A stretch of DNA of 64,000 nt. Origin: Lates calcarifer (Eukaryota > Chordata > Actinopteri > Centropomidae). The stretch lies in NCBI RefSeq assembly GCF_001640805.2, contig NC_066838.1, positions 6,342,601 through 6,406,600 on the forward strand. Direction: 5' to 3'. Under the pieces are notes generated by a model. The model had not been told where the DNA came from, ran no database searches, and saw only the letters and a program-made list of their open reading frames with translations. The translations under genes were made by a program, and so were the position numbers. Positions 1 through 34,000 of this stretch are shown here, one piece after another. The first letter of the stretch is position 1, and every line of letters begins with the position of its first letter.

Positions 1-1160
1 TGTTTTTAACACTAATGCATGGTACAAATAAACAATTTACAAACCAGCTCTACAGGGTTTAAGTCTGGATGCTGGATGCTATGCTGGTCTTAAATCATGT
101 GAAGCTACTGTCTAGTTCTTCTAAAATTGTGGGTAATTTTCTTTCTGACCAACCAGTTTGTCTTCCTTTGTTAAAGAAGTGTACATGGTATGCGTCTTAG
201 ACCGCCTGTCTGCCACGATGCCCCCAATGATGCTCAATGAACTGGATAATTTGCCATTTCTCATAACTTCTCGGCACAAAGATGTTGGTAATTTCTTGTG
301 GTTAAACCCAGACTAAACTGTCTTAGTGACTGTAATCACTGAGCACAAATACTGCTGGATTCAACCTGCATTCAGCCCCCTATCCCATCATGTTAAGCCC
401 ACTTCAGAAACTGTAGTATTTAATTCCAGCTTCAGCTTCCAACAGCTTACTAAAAGGCTGCCCCAACATACTTTTGCCATCTAAGGAAAAGTTACAGGGG
501 GTAGAAAAGGGAATATGAAATAACTAAATCCTCATTTCAGACACAAAGATGGGTTGAATTATCCTTAAAGCTGGTTGATGTTTTGTTGTGTTGCTTTAAA
601 AAAAGACCTCATTTGTTGTTACTAGTTGCCATGCAACATCCTTTCCTTGTAGCAGTGCAATTATAATCAAGTTACATCAGTTTCTTTTTCCATGAAATCG
701 TTGTATTATTTTGTCTACCCCCTGTATGCACGTCTTAAATTCAAATCATAGGAAGATTATATAGCACATGCTTTTTAAAAAAAATCTGAATATCATAGTT
801 GGATTGCTCCAATGTCGTGTTTGTGCTGCCTGCTTCTGTGTTATGTCATGATCATGAGGTTGAGTTTTAAGAGAGGAAAGTCAGCTAATGGTCTTTACAA
901 ATGTTTTTTTAAAAAGGCCTGCAAGTGTGTCTCTGTGTGTGTTTTTGTTCTTCCTCACACGTGAACCTGTGCTCCTGGGCATGTGAAATACTGGGACCAC
1001 TTGCTGTAATAGTACCCCCAAGGATTTCAATTTTACCCTTGTACCACGTGTGCTCTTTCTCTTGAGTTTAACGAGTAGGTGCTTCTCTTTGAAGGGAGTA
1101 ACAAACGAGTGAGGCATTTAACCCATCTGTCCCTTGTTATTTTTGTGTGTTTCCCTCCAG
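1..1160 (+). other. mtor intron (5' end outside window)
   Basis: Non-coding AT-rich sequence ending at the acceptor at 1158-1160. No earlier mtor exon and no other gene were found in it. Only short A/T runs are visible. Confidence 0.75.
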
Positions 1161-22024
<20,864 letters not shown>

Positions 22025-22565
22025 AGAGCTATCTTCAGTAGCCACGGGTACACAAGAAGAAGCACTCAGCTCTAATAGGTATCCACTGAAAGAAGTATTT
22101 CAGTCACAGTGCGGAGCCTCTGAGAATGTTATTTTTATTTGTTTTTTTCCTCCTGTTTTGCTGTTGTACGATTTTCCAGTGACTTGTTTTAAGTCTATGA
22201 AAAAGTACCTCAAGAACTCTGTTTTTATTCGATGATAATAATTTAACTGAAAATGTTGTCATTGCTTCAAATGACTGACCACGCTTTTAACACCATAATC
22301 ACTTGCTAAAAGCTTTCTACAGTGGCCATGTTGTAATAAGTTAGGACATTTCTTACTTCACACTGTATGCTACTTAGAAACCCACCAGTGCGTTGTATTA
22401 TTATGAATTAATGTGACAAATTTCAATAACATTGTATGCCTTTTACTAACTTAAACATTCATTGAAGGTTGCTCATGACAAGATGGAAGTGAAATTTGAT
22501 TTGAGATTATCTTAATGTACTGTATGGGCATTTGTGTGCCAATAAACCCTGTACAGATACCACTG
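22025..22565 (+). other. mtor: mtor 3' untranslated region
   Basis: AT-rich sequence following the stop, with no ORF of note. It ends a little after the AATAAA at 22541; the cleavage site is inferred at about 22560-22570, followed by GT-rich sequence. It contains ACGGGTA at 22044-22050, a 7mer-A1 type match to the miR-99/100 seed. Confidence 0.75.
22541..22546 (+). terminator. mtor: mtor polyadenylation signal AATAAA
   Basis: Canonical AATAAA about 515 bases after the stop. It is followed after about 20 bases by G/T-rich sequence (GAGCTGTGTT) of the kind that supports cleavage. It is the first canonical signal after the stop codon that I see. Confidence 0.75.
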
Positions 22566-24440
22566 TGCCTGAGCTGTGTTCATTTAACAGTGCAGGTTAT
22601 TTATTTGGCTGAGCTCGATACACCTACTGTAGTTAGAAATAGAAAGGGGCAGAGGTATGATATGAACAAAAAAATCAAATCTTTTTGGCATCAAGCAGGT
22701 TTTCTATTAAAAGGCAAAGTGCCCTTCTCCCCTTGTTTTTCCTGAAGCACCCACAGAGGGCACTCTGACTCCTAATAAGCTCCTCTCAGGAAATACTTTG
22801 GGAGAGGATGCACTCAGCAGGCCAGGAGATGAAACCAGAACAAAACAAAAATGTTGAACATTCGCTTGTTGCTTGAGATGAGATTGTTTGTTCTAACTGC
22901 AGTTACTCTGTATTTATTTTCATCTCAAGGCCATAGGGAGATGTAGTCATTCACAGCAAATATAGTCCCTGACAAAATAGAAATGAATCAGATGTAGCAA
23001 ATTGCAGAGGCAGCAGTGGAGACAACAATTAATTTGGGTTCCTGTGCTGTTATCTGTTCAATGCAAGGTAGCCTCTGTTTTACTTGTGCTCATTGCTATT
23101 CCTCCTCTTATTTCTCCATTTATTTCTTCCCTGCATTCTCCTCTGAAGGTTAATTACTTATAGATAGTTAGGGATTACGGATCAACAAAAAGCAGCCCAT
23201 TGATCTCTTCCCTGCCGTGCCCACCTCTGCAATGTCACACTCTTTACACATTGGGACAGAGGCCTGGTGATTATCTGTTGCTATCGATCGATTCCTCCTC
23301 TGTTTTCCCTTGCCTTTTTTCCCCCTCCCTTGCTTCCTCTCTCTCTTGCCTGTCACTTTCTTCCCTCCTGCCGCCAAAAGCTCATTATTGAAAATGTGAC
23401 TTTTCATAGTCTGCACCACAATTTCTGTTGTTCTTTCTCACCTGTCTAATTTGTTTGTATTTTTTCAGCCTCTTGAGTCTGTTGAGGGGCAAGCGAGTCA
23501 ATAGCTCAAGTTAAATAGGCTACATTGATTGGGAGAGGGATTTAGCTGTTTACCAACTGTGGAAATGGGCTGGGGCCACAGAAAAACAGCATGAGCGTCT
23601 GCATGGAGCAAGTCAGTGGTGACAAATGGTGCTCATTGGGAGACAATGCCCCTAAATGAGGGAAGGTGAAGGGCTCGGTGGCGGAGGCTGGGGATGTAGC
23701 AGGCCACGCTCCATCAGCCATTAGGGTTGTCACATGAAGCCGTCCGGGCCCAGCACCTTGAGCCAAGACATGAGGGATGATGGGATACAGCAACACATTC
23801 ACAAGTGTACGCTCCCCCACTGGGGCCTCCAGCCTGTTTCTCTTGCCTGTTAGAGTTCCCTCTGTTCTTGAGCTTGTATTCCTCCGTAAGAGCTCCCCTC
23901 TGGATGTTATTCCACTTCCTTGCACCCTCTTTAGCTTCTCATGACCCCTAGAGATTTCATAAGTGCTCTCTCCATTATCGCCATGTCTGAAGTGAAGTCG
24001 TACATATCAAAGCACACACTCAGGATGGAGAAGATTGTAATTTTCCAGTAAAAGAATCTAATTACCTTTAATTTCTCAACATGAACACTCATTACTCATG
24101 AGTAAGGAACGCTGTGACTCCATCTTTTTACTTTATTTATAACCTCACATTCCTGGTGATCTGTTATTCTCCTACAGTTTCTAGAGGAAAAAGTTAATCT
24201 ACACCTTGATGTTTTTCAGCCACCAAGGTCTGAAGGAAGGTCCTTCAACCTTAACTGGACAGGGAACAACTGCATGATGTGTTTCCTTCCCAACAATACA
24301 GCATTGATCTCCACTTAAAAGAATATTTGCACTACCATAAAGTTGGTGAGTTAAAAAAAAGAATGGCAGAGATTGAAAGCTACATAGGCTGAGATAACAG
24401 GACTTTCAGCTCCCAGTCACACCACAAAGTACATCATTTC
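22566..24440. other. Intergenic, downstream of mtor
   Basis: No gene recognised. 23.2-23.9 kb is comparatively GC-rich and includes a 127-codon minus-strand ORF (23542-23925) without recognisable domain or signal; it could be a conserved non-coding block. Confidence 0.55.
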
Positions 24441-24444
24441 ATTT

Positions 24445-25045
24445 TCCGCCAGTCATGCAGGGCCTGGTTCCAGAGGCAGCTGGTTAAGTAACAGATGCTC
24501 AGCTCTCCATCTACATCTTCCAGCTCCTCCCGGGAGACTCAGAGGCATTCCCAAGCCAAATAAGATGTAGAATTCCTTTACCAAGCTCTGGGTGTGTCCT
24601 GGTGTCTCCCACCAGCTGGACGACCAAAAGATATCAAATACCTGAGCCACTGCAACTGACAAGGAGCAGCAGCTTTACTCTGATGTCTGAGAGCCTCACC
24701 CTGTCTCTGAGGGTGAGTCCAGCCACCCTATGGAGGAGACTCTTTCCAGCTGTTTGTATCTGTGAGCTTGCTCTTTCGGTCACTGCCCACAGCTCATGAA
24801 CATAGCTGAGTACTGGGACATAGATCTACTGGTAAATTGAAAGCTTAACCTTCAGGCTCAACATCCTACATATCGTCTGGTACAATGCCTGCATTACTGC
24901 TGATGCTGCACCAAATTCCCTGTCGATCTCACGCTCCATTTATACCCTCAGTCGAGAACAAGAGATATTTGTACTTCTTCACTTGGTGCAGCAACTCACA
25001 CCCCTAGCCCGGAGGGAGCGACCCACTGTTTTCCAGGAAAGAAAG
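24445..25045 (-). mobile_element. Rex3-like (RTE clade) LINE, 3' ORF fragment
   Basis: Read on the minus strand, this segment resembles the C-terminal part of the Rex3/RTE reverse transcriptase ORF of teleosts. On the + strand the familiar antisense blocks are CAGCTGGTTAAGTAACAG, CAGCTCCTCCCGGGAGA, TCTCTGAGGGTGAGTCCAGC, CTTTCGGTCACTGCCCA and AGATCTACTGGTAAATTGA. The frame is damaged by indels. It is a 5'-truncated dead copy, as usual for LINEs. Confidence 0.7.
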
Positions 25046-25049
25046 TAAT

Positions 25050-27820
25050 GTGTGAGACTTAGTGGCTACTTGTGCTCCCAGTTGGTAGCTGGACAATAAG
25101 TTAATACAGTTAAATCATGGGAACATAAAGTATTATATCATCCACCCTTAACTGCAAACCAGAGCAGGATGGTGTGACATAGCTAATATTATTTTAGACT
25201 CTGGTTCTCTCAAGATAGTTTGCAGTACAGCTGAAATAAAACTCAGAAATCTCATTTAAAATCATGTCAACATTTATAACAAGGTGAATTACTAAAAATA
25301 GAGAGAGAGAACTCTTCCTCTTAAAAAACCAATATCATTGCTTATTGATATCATCAGTGTGGGAGAAACAAAGTCATAATGACATAAGTATGATTGATGT
25401 TCAGCTGGTAAATTTTCATGAGAGTTCAAATGGCAAGTGTGATGGAAGATACTCATGTTTAGAGTGTGACCAGTAAACACTAGGAACGTAGATGAAAGAA
25501 GCCGTTAATGTGAGACAGCAGTTAGCTTGTATGTGGCATCAGGCCTGTAATCCCCGTTGGTCAGTGACACCAATGTACTTGTCAAAGATCACTAAAGTTG
25601 AATTGATCTCACTCTGAAGTTTCTCTCCATTAAAAAATGTCTTAAAATGTCTTTGAGCTGTGGCCCAGATGACTTGGGTGATGTCACTTCAGCCATAGCA
25701 GATATTATAAAACAGGTTTCACAGGCTGAAAAAGGAGTAAACTGATGAGTAAAATTTGCAAAGTTCTCCTTTAAGACCAAACCAAGGGTTTTAGGAAATT
25801 CAAATTAAGTCAGTGATTAAAGTGCCAACAGTGAAATGAATGAGGGGCACAATTCATTTTCTCTTCAGGGATCACAGGTGATGTGGGACGGAGCACAGGT
25901 CTTTGCTTCAGCTTGACGGCTGCACACCGGATCTAATTAAGGTGTCATGAAAATGTATGGTCCTTGTAAAAGTGTGAGGGAGTGGAGCTGGAGGAGAAAT
26001 TTGCAGAAGTTTAGTTCAGTTAGAACTAAAGTGAAGTGCACGTGCAGAGTGCCGGCTGGATTCACAGAGAAATTCTCCCAAACAACACACTCCTTTGCCT
26101 CCCTATGGTTATGAGAACGCTTTGTCTCTCATACTACACAGCCCACCCTCCAACTCTCTCTCTCTCTGGCATGGCTAACAGCTGTGACGAGAGAGAGACA
26201 GAGGCGATTATTGACGGCCAACCAGAGGAGTTCAATAGCGGGCTCTGGAGTTGTTTAAAGCGGGAGCCTGCCGCCAGGAGTTGGGCTGTCTTTGTGCACT
26301 GTGGTGTAAAGCCAGTATCGATGAACTTGACAGCAGTTTAGCCCGCCTGAGATCTGCTGCTCTCTAAGGACGCTTCAAACATGTTCTCCTGCCAGCTTTA
26401 GCCTTGTTTACCCTGTCTGTTAATGTTCCCTTGAGTCAGGTCATCTGAGATGTATGTGGACAGATTTTCTGTTTATGCAACCATTTGTTTGTCAAAGACT
26501 AGCAGCAAAAAGTGGGATGATTTAAGTAGTACGGTGACTTAACTCACCAGCACAAACACAGTGTCAGTAGCTTATTGGGATGAGTGAATAAAAAAAAACA
26601 AGTTTTCTATGGGGGAAAAAAAAGTTGTACTTACAGTACACCATATTTTACTGTAACCGTACTGTTTACACAAATAGAAGCAGGCCAAGGAGGGACAAGA
26701 TGAAAAACTGGGCCAGTTCAAACTACTGGGCATTTTGCATGATGCCGGCTCCAAATGGCACCGTGAAGTAGTTAACTGTTTGAAAAATTACAAGTTAAAT
26801 ATCCAGTGACATCAGCAAATGGCACACAGTATGCTTGTGTTTGTCTTGACCAATTCTGCTGGTCTGTGATGCTTCCTACCAAAAGATACAGGAGGACAAG
26901 ACAAGAAGCTGATCTAACTGGTGAGTCTGGTATTTTAGTTCAGCAATTACACCTGAACATAACACACCTGAGACCAGAATTTAATTGGATGTAACAGTCT
27001 ACTAAATCTCTTAGATGTTTAGCAAAGGGGACAGGTCTCTGCTTTCTCACACTGTGACTTTATACAATGAGTCGTTACATTTGAAAGTGGCTATGATCTG
27101 TATATTTACAATTACAAATTCAAATGACTGTGAAAACAGTCGATACAGTATGGAAGGGGGTTTTTTCAACCTACAGTGAATTATTACCAGAATCTGCAGC
27201 TCTGCAGTAAAGGCCTGGCTGGACCACGAGTCAATCCGGGGACCAGCTGCTCTGGGCACTAAGGCCCATGTGGTCGTTTTGATTAACTCTCATAGTAGTA
27301 GTTTCAAAAATAATCATGGCAATGAAAGCATATTTAGTGTGTTTTATGTAATTCAAGCAGGTTTTGAATGACAGTAGAATTTAATGGCAGAGACATTAGC
27401 TACAGATGAGGATGTGGCTAAACAAAAAATAGTCTCTAGTGAGTTAAATGTGTCTGTTTTGATCCTTTCATTAGATGTTTAAATAATAATAAAGAAAAGA
27501 TATGTCTATTTCAAACATATCCTTGAACTGTTACATGTTGACGGTTTCCTTAAATGTAAAACAGAACACTTACCTGGTAGTGCTTGAACACCCACACACA
27601 GTTTACCAGTGTGAATACAGAAACAAATGGAAAATTGAAGCACAGATTTGGACGCCCTGGTAGAGCTGAGGTGGGACAGAGATGAGATGAGATGACTGCC
27701 ATGGGCTGAGCCTGACATCAAACCAGCCTTAAAGGAACTCTGTGGAATTTTCTTATAAATAAACAAAAGTTATGTTTATACGCAGTGTTTCTCACCAAAA
27801 GCATTGTGTGCATGACTATG
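25050..27820. other. Intergenic, no gene recognised
   Basis: AT-rich sequence with scattered short ORFs. A 101-codon + strand ORF at 26036-26341 shows no recognisable family. No clear splice-bounded exon was found. Confidence 0.5.
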
Positions 27821-27822
27821 GT

Positions 27823-28396
27823 TTAAAGGTGCTATATGTAGGTTTTTCATGTCCATACATAGCTAATGTTAGCATTAACAGCTGTTTACTGAACAAGAGC
27901 TTCAGTCTGGTTTTGTTTACAAGACTAGAGGTTAGAATATGTTCCCTGGACAGAGCTAATTCCTCATCCTCTCGTGGACTGAGGGCAGGCTGGACGTTAC
28001 AGTGACTCACCACATCACTATCGCAACATGGATTTATGAGATTGGACAGGATGGTTAAGATAGGATAAGATAAGACTTTATTTATCCCACTTGTGGGAAA
28101 TTTACATGTTACAGCAGCAAGAAACAAGAATAAAAACGAAAAGAAAAAAGAAAAGATAAAAATATAATATAAAAAAGGCACAGAACAGTAAAAAAAAAAG
28201 CACGCTAATTTCAGTAGAAAAAAAGAAGTGACAGAAATAGAGGCAAAACAAGTTAACATTGATGTTGCTCTCCATTACCGGAGACAGCTCTTGGGGAATA
28301 AAAAGAATGAAGTTTGATGGTGAACACGCAACGTTTCTTCTATACTGGTGAGTGAACAGATGTCAGCGCTAATGTTGGCTATTTTAGCACCTTTAA
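27823..28396. mobile_element. MITE-like element with 12-bp terminal inverted repeats
   Basis: The left end TTAAAGGTGCTA (27823-27834) and right end TAGCACCTTTAA (28385-28396) are perfect inverted complements. The TTAA at each outer edge may be the target duplication, since it is itself palindromic. The body has no coding potential. A GATAAGATAAG...CTTTATTTATCCCAC segment from about 28060 looks like the 3' tail of a fish retroposon nested inside. Confidence 0.7.
28060..28190. repeat. Retroposon tail-like segment nested in the MITE
   Basis: GATAAGATAAGACTTTATTT followed by ATCCCACTTGTGGGAAATTT and A-rich sequence. This resembles the 3' tails of L2-type retroposons in teleosts, in reverse orientation. 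It interrupts the inverted-repeat element, implying later insertion. Boundaries are approximate. Confidence 0.5.
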
Positions 28397-28399
28397 CAA

Positions 28400-31300
28400 A
28401 TGTGTTGAATACATATCCTTCATAAAACATTTGCTACTTTTTAAATTGATTTTAAAAAGTGTATCTCCTAACCCGAGTGCTCACAAGGACACATGTCCAT
28501 CCTCATTGTATTGCACAAAGAAAGCAGGGACCCACTCGTGAAAACATTGTTCCACAGAGAACAGCTGGTAGAAGCCGATGCCAAAGATGTTGAGAGAAGC
28601 TGATATTTTCTGAATTGGTCTCCTGGACCCAGAGATATTTTTGGATCCAGAACCCAGCGGCAATTAGTGGCAGTGGAACATTTTTGTAGTTGTGGCTATT
28701 AAATTCCCTCAGGGTATGATCACATTTTACACACCTGCTTCACTGCTTTCACCATTGCTAGAATGGAGTCCAAGAGCAGAACAGCACCAACACAAGCAGT
28801 CAGAGATTCAGACTGGTCACTGTAATGATCTACCTTTATGCCGGTTCTAGTGTTTGGTGTTGGACCAACATTTCCTCCCACCAGCACATATTACCACTAT
28901 CTGTACCCCCAGTGATGTTATTCAGGTCATGGGGACGTAAAGGTCTCCATTAGCCGTGAGCCCGGCCAGTTGAGTCATCCATGTATTCAGTGCTGTAGTA
29001 ACACAGTGCTGGGCCGAGGCACAAGCAGGAGGCCATGTTGTTGTCTGGCAGTCAAAGGACAGCGCTGTGAGGCTGATAATATTATTCCAAACTTGATGCA
29101 GTTATTGGACTGTCTGACCAAAAGTGACCTTAACATTGTGTTTGCTTCAGCTGAGCTGTTCGGCGGATTGCGGTACGGCGCGGGCGGCTGTCTGCAGTTG
29201 TGTGTGACAGCTCCCAGGTGTGAGTACATGGTGCTGTATGAATGTGCTCAGAGAGGCTGCACGCTCAGCAAAATCCTTCCCTGGATAAATAAAGATTGTT
29301 AAAATGTTGTTTGTCTCAGTACTTACTGTAGCTGCAGTTGCGGCACCAGAGGCTGATGCGATTCTATTTGACATTTCTATTGTATTTCAGCTTTATTGGA
29401 TTGCAGTGAGAGATAGCAGACAGATGACAACTGAGAGTTTTCCAACATATTTTCACACAGTCTAAAAAGTAAAGATCAGCAGAAGACTCAGATCAGATCA
29501 GAAAGCTCTGTGACAATATTTCAACCATACAATAAGTGCACAGTCACACTGATTATTGGCTGTAATTAAAATGTTCTTAATCATTTGCCTGTGTGTGTGT
29601 GTGTGTTTTCCAATCTTCTTATTTTTCTTAATTTTCAGGTACAATGAACAGAATCATCAAGCAGAGACCCAACAACTATACACGAGCTGCATTCAAACTG
29701 AGTTAGTCTTGGAAAAAATAAGACCTTGTAAAACCTCGTAAAACCTTGGAAACCTTGTTTCACAGCTTTTCAAACCATTAACTGAAGCATAAAAACTGTT
29801 TGTCTTAGACAGAGTTAACATCTTCATCATTAGTATGACTGGAGATCGAAAAATGTCACCACTGCAGATTTTTCTCATTTCACTTCAGGACAAAGGTCCT
29901 CTATCATGTTGCTGTAAGGAGACTGTGCAGGTCAGTGGAATGACCTAAAGTTATCCTGAGATGAGAGACACTTCCTGACTTTATTTATGCTGCTGGAAAT
30001 ATCCATTTGAGAAAAAAAAGACCTTTGGACAGAAGTAGTTGCACCTGATCAGTAGCCAGGCTCAGGTACACTGTGGCATTCCAATGATGCTATTAATAGC
30101 CATCACATGTGCCAAGAAAACTCTGTCCACACAATTACGCTCTGTCGACCAACCTGAACCTCTGACACAGTCGCCAGCTCTCTGCAGCACAACATGAGAT
30201 TTGATGGGTTAGTTGATTAAAAAAAAAAAAAACTTTTCATTCCTCTGTGAACTTTTTTTCATTGTAAAAAATAACTTCATTTAACAAAAGGAGTTTCATT
30301 GAGATTAAAGCTCTTTTTTCACTGAGCAGCACCACTTGCAGCTTAGAATGCCTTACTCATGGACACCTCAGTGGTGTTTGAGAGTGAGGGACAGGCTCTG
30401 CTCTCTCTTTTTCCCCACCCAGATTTATTCTGGTGGTTCAGGTTACTGAGCAATTCATGCATCCTCTTGAAACAGGTGGTATTGGAAGCTTGTTGATGTT
30501 GTGACAACTTGTGAATGGTGCAGAGTATTTTGGCTGCAGTTGGATTAGTTGGTGATGAAACAGACAGGGAGAGGAGAGACGAGCGTCTGCTCAGTCCAAT
30601 CTCTCACTTCCTCTCAGTCTCATCAGTGTTCCTAGAAAAAGGCACATGTTCATAAGGTTTACTTTTCATATTCAAAAACAAATTAGCATCTGCAGCAACA
30701 CTTGATATTAGAAGATGATTTTAATAAAATGTAAACAATGATTCACTCGTGAGTTCAGAAAAAAAGCAGCAGCTCCCATCAAAATTTACCAGTGAGGCAG
30801 CACAGGTACATACTGTTCCTTACATACTGTTCCTTCTGTATCCTTGTGTTTTTTCAATTCTGCCTAAAATGTCTGCACCATTCAGACCTCGCTGTCCTGC
30901 TGTTATTAAATAAATTATGTCTGAACCAGCCACATTTGTCAAAGGCTGCCCAAACAGAATTATTGAATAAAGTATATAAGATCATTTTAAAAAAGGATAA
31001 TAAATAATGATATTAATAATAGTAATAAAATAAATAAACAGTTATCATCCTTATCTATGGAGTGAACCACACAACACTACTGATTAAAGAAATGGTTCCT
31101 GGCTGCATCTTTAGCACTTTACATTAATACAACTGTCAATAGTAAAGTTGTCATCCAAATTTTCAGAAAATTTGCAAAAGAAATTGCACATTAATCTCCA
31201 TCTACTACTGTGATGTGAATGTTATGAGTTTGACACATTGAGAGTTTGTGGTGCAGTTGGTGGCACTAAGTTCTCCAGTCATGTATCATTAAACCATTTC

Positions 31301-34000
31301 TGCAATGTGAGAGACAGGATGGAAATCTTCTATTTATGTTGGTTTCATGTGGTAATTTCAGGAAGGTTACAGCTGCCTCATCACTCGACACACATCTGTA
31401 TTCTTCACCTTTCCACCTGAGTGGAAGCTTCAATGGACACTGAAGTCACACACTTTACTTTCTGATTTCTGGAACTTTCCCTTAGGGTTTTTTTTTTTCA
31501 TGAGCAAGTTGAAAATATGCATACAAACAGGTTGACAGAAATGCATGTAATTTTGAATGATTTTTTTTTTAACCTAAAGAGCAGAACCTGGAAGCTCTGG
31601 TTTTGGCAGAGCAGGGCTATATAAGACTGGATGATAGACACCAGTTATATCATTCCAGAGAGAGATTAGGTCACAACAGTTTGACACTGGTCAATAGCAC
31701 AAATTCACCAAAAAATCAGTGAAGTTGAACTCTGTGAATTTATTTGCTTAGCAGGCAAATCCATCGATCACAGCATTTCTCCTGAAACTCTCAACACTCT
31801 GTTCATCAGGAGACTCATCCTCTTGTTCTTTTCAGCTGGTTGGTCTTCTGCTGATGAGTTTATTGTTTACAGATATCCCTCTTCATGCACAGCTGAGCTG
31901 TTATTTGCTGATTTTTGGCCTTCCTGTTGTCTGTGGTCATCCTCCGACATGTCTCATGGTGTTTTCTCCCACAGAGCTGCCGGTGTATGCATGTTTTGTG
32001 ATCATGCCATTTTCTAAGCCTGTGTGAAAATCTCAGGAGACTAATTGTCTCTGAGAGGCACCAACAATAACAAGCTCACAAGCATGTGTCCTCTCCATGT
32101 GCAGTCAAATAGCAACTAAGCTTCTTGAAAGCATCTGCATGCTCTACTCTATGTATTACATTCACATGATTGGCTGAGTGGAGGCTGCTGCTGTGCTGAG
32201 ATTTACCTGATAAAGTGGCCCCTGAGCATAGAATAACAACTGGCCTCTCTGCAGTATTAAAGTGGTGGACGCTGTTGTCACCTTAAGAACTGAGAGCTCA
32301 GATTGGATGCCAGTGATCTCAGAAACAGCCTTCATGTCTGATTGTTGAATTGCCCCGAGCCCTTCACAACCATGTACCCAATCATTCAGCCTAAGTAACT
32401 TGTTGACGTGGTACTGTCCTCCAGCTGTCTGGGCGGACCATCTTCTTGTCTCCCTGCTCAGATTTACTCACCAGGGGGAATAGCTATTACATCTCCTGTT
32501 ATTATTTGCCATAAAAATGCGCTGAATGGCGACCAACTCTGAGGTGCTATAAAAAGCAGCGGGGTGTGAGATGGCATCTGCGCGTCATCAATCAGACACA
32601 GTGGTGAAACATTGGACCTCTCCACTGGGTAGTGGAAATTGATTTTTCTGTAAGTCTCAACGATTAGGGTGTGAAAGAGGCAGCGAGGGGGATGGGAATG
32701 GGGGAAGAGAAACTGGGAGGAATGGGATGAGATGGACTGGGGTACTGTGAGAAGTGGAGAATAAGCTAATGTTTTCAAACGGGCTCTTGTTTGCTTTGTT
32801 TGGTTAAATCTTAAATCATGGTGGACTTCAGGGGCTTTCTGCAGCCTGGCCCATCAGTGTCTCACAAAAGGAGGACTTTTGGCTCAGTGTGAAATGTCAA
32901 CTAAAACACTCAATACCCAAAATCGAAGTCAGTGAACAGACCTTTTTCACAGCAGACATTTTTATGTCCTGGCAGGAAAAGGTGTAATTAATAACCTTAA
33001 TAAAGGCTTCCTCACAGTTAGCTCTGTTTCCAGGGCCCTGGTATTGTGTATGCTGCGTCACTGTCATGATTTACTGGAACATCCATTTGCATCTGTGCTT
33101 TTCCTGCAATGACAAGTCAGAACGTCTAAAGGTCTATTGTAGGTTTTAGAGCAGCATCCTGAAAGAAAGGTTATATTTATTTAGTGCCTGTCAATTGTCT
33201 GTGTAGGTACTGTCTGATAGATCTTACTGCTGTGTGTCACAGAGAACCACTGTTGTTCAAAAACTACTGAAAACTGTTTCATTGCTTGACATGTTCCTGT
33301 CTCACATTCTGCTGTTGTAAATAATCCTTAACAAATTCAATTTTTTAAAGTAACATTGCCAAAAAAAAAAAAATAATAATAATAATAATTGTAACCTATT
33401 GTTTTTTACATCTTCAGTAGGAGGAACCACAGACAGGTTAGGAAGGTTTTGAAATATCAGCACACACACTGTTGGATTTGGTCTGTGTCCATAGTCATTC
33501 TGTTGTTTACCATATATTTCTTATGTAATAATCATTCAGTAGTTTCATGCAGCAGTCACATAGTAAACTGAGATTTCACTGATGAATCATACTCATTTTG
33601 TGTGTAGTCGTAACTATATTATCACATCTCCAAATGTGAGAATTTGAGAGCGTAGTTATTCCACATTCAGAATTTGTGCACTTAGATAAAAGAAAGTAAA
33701 CACATGGTGAACTATATGCAGCTGATATGGGCTGATTTAGGTTTTCAGAGAATTCTCTTACCGGTAAGAAAAGTACAGTATACCACCAGACTTATCCTAA
33801 TAAGAACGGTTTACTGGTTTTAGTTTCTCAAATGTGAGGATTTTCTCTTTGTCTCTGTTTTATATCATTATAATTTTAGCATCTCAGTCTTGGCTGGAAA
33901 AAAGTTTGAAGATCTGGGTTCTGGGAACTGGTACTGGGCATTTTTCACTATTCTCTGACATTTTATCAACTAAACAATGCACTTAGTTGTAGCATTAATA
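28400..34000. other. Intergenic, no gene recognised
   Basis: No splice-bounded coding exon identified. Contains a TATA-box-like GCTATATAAG near 31616 and several G/C-richer blocks (28.9-29.3 kb, 32.2-32.8 kb) of unknown role. Confidence 0.5.

Noticed and set aside
23542..23925. 127-codon minus-strand ORF
   Set aside because: No recognisable domain, signal or splice context; could be conserved non-coding DNA but there is no evidence for a protein.
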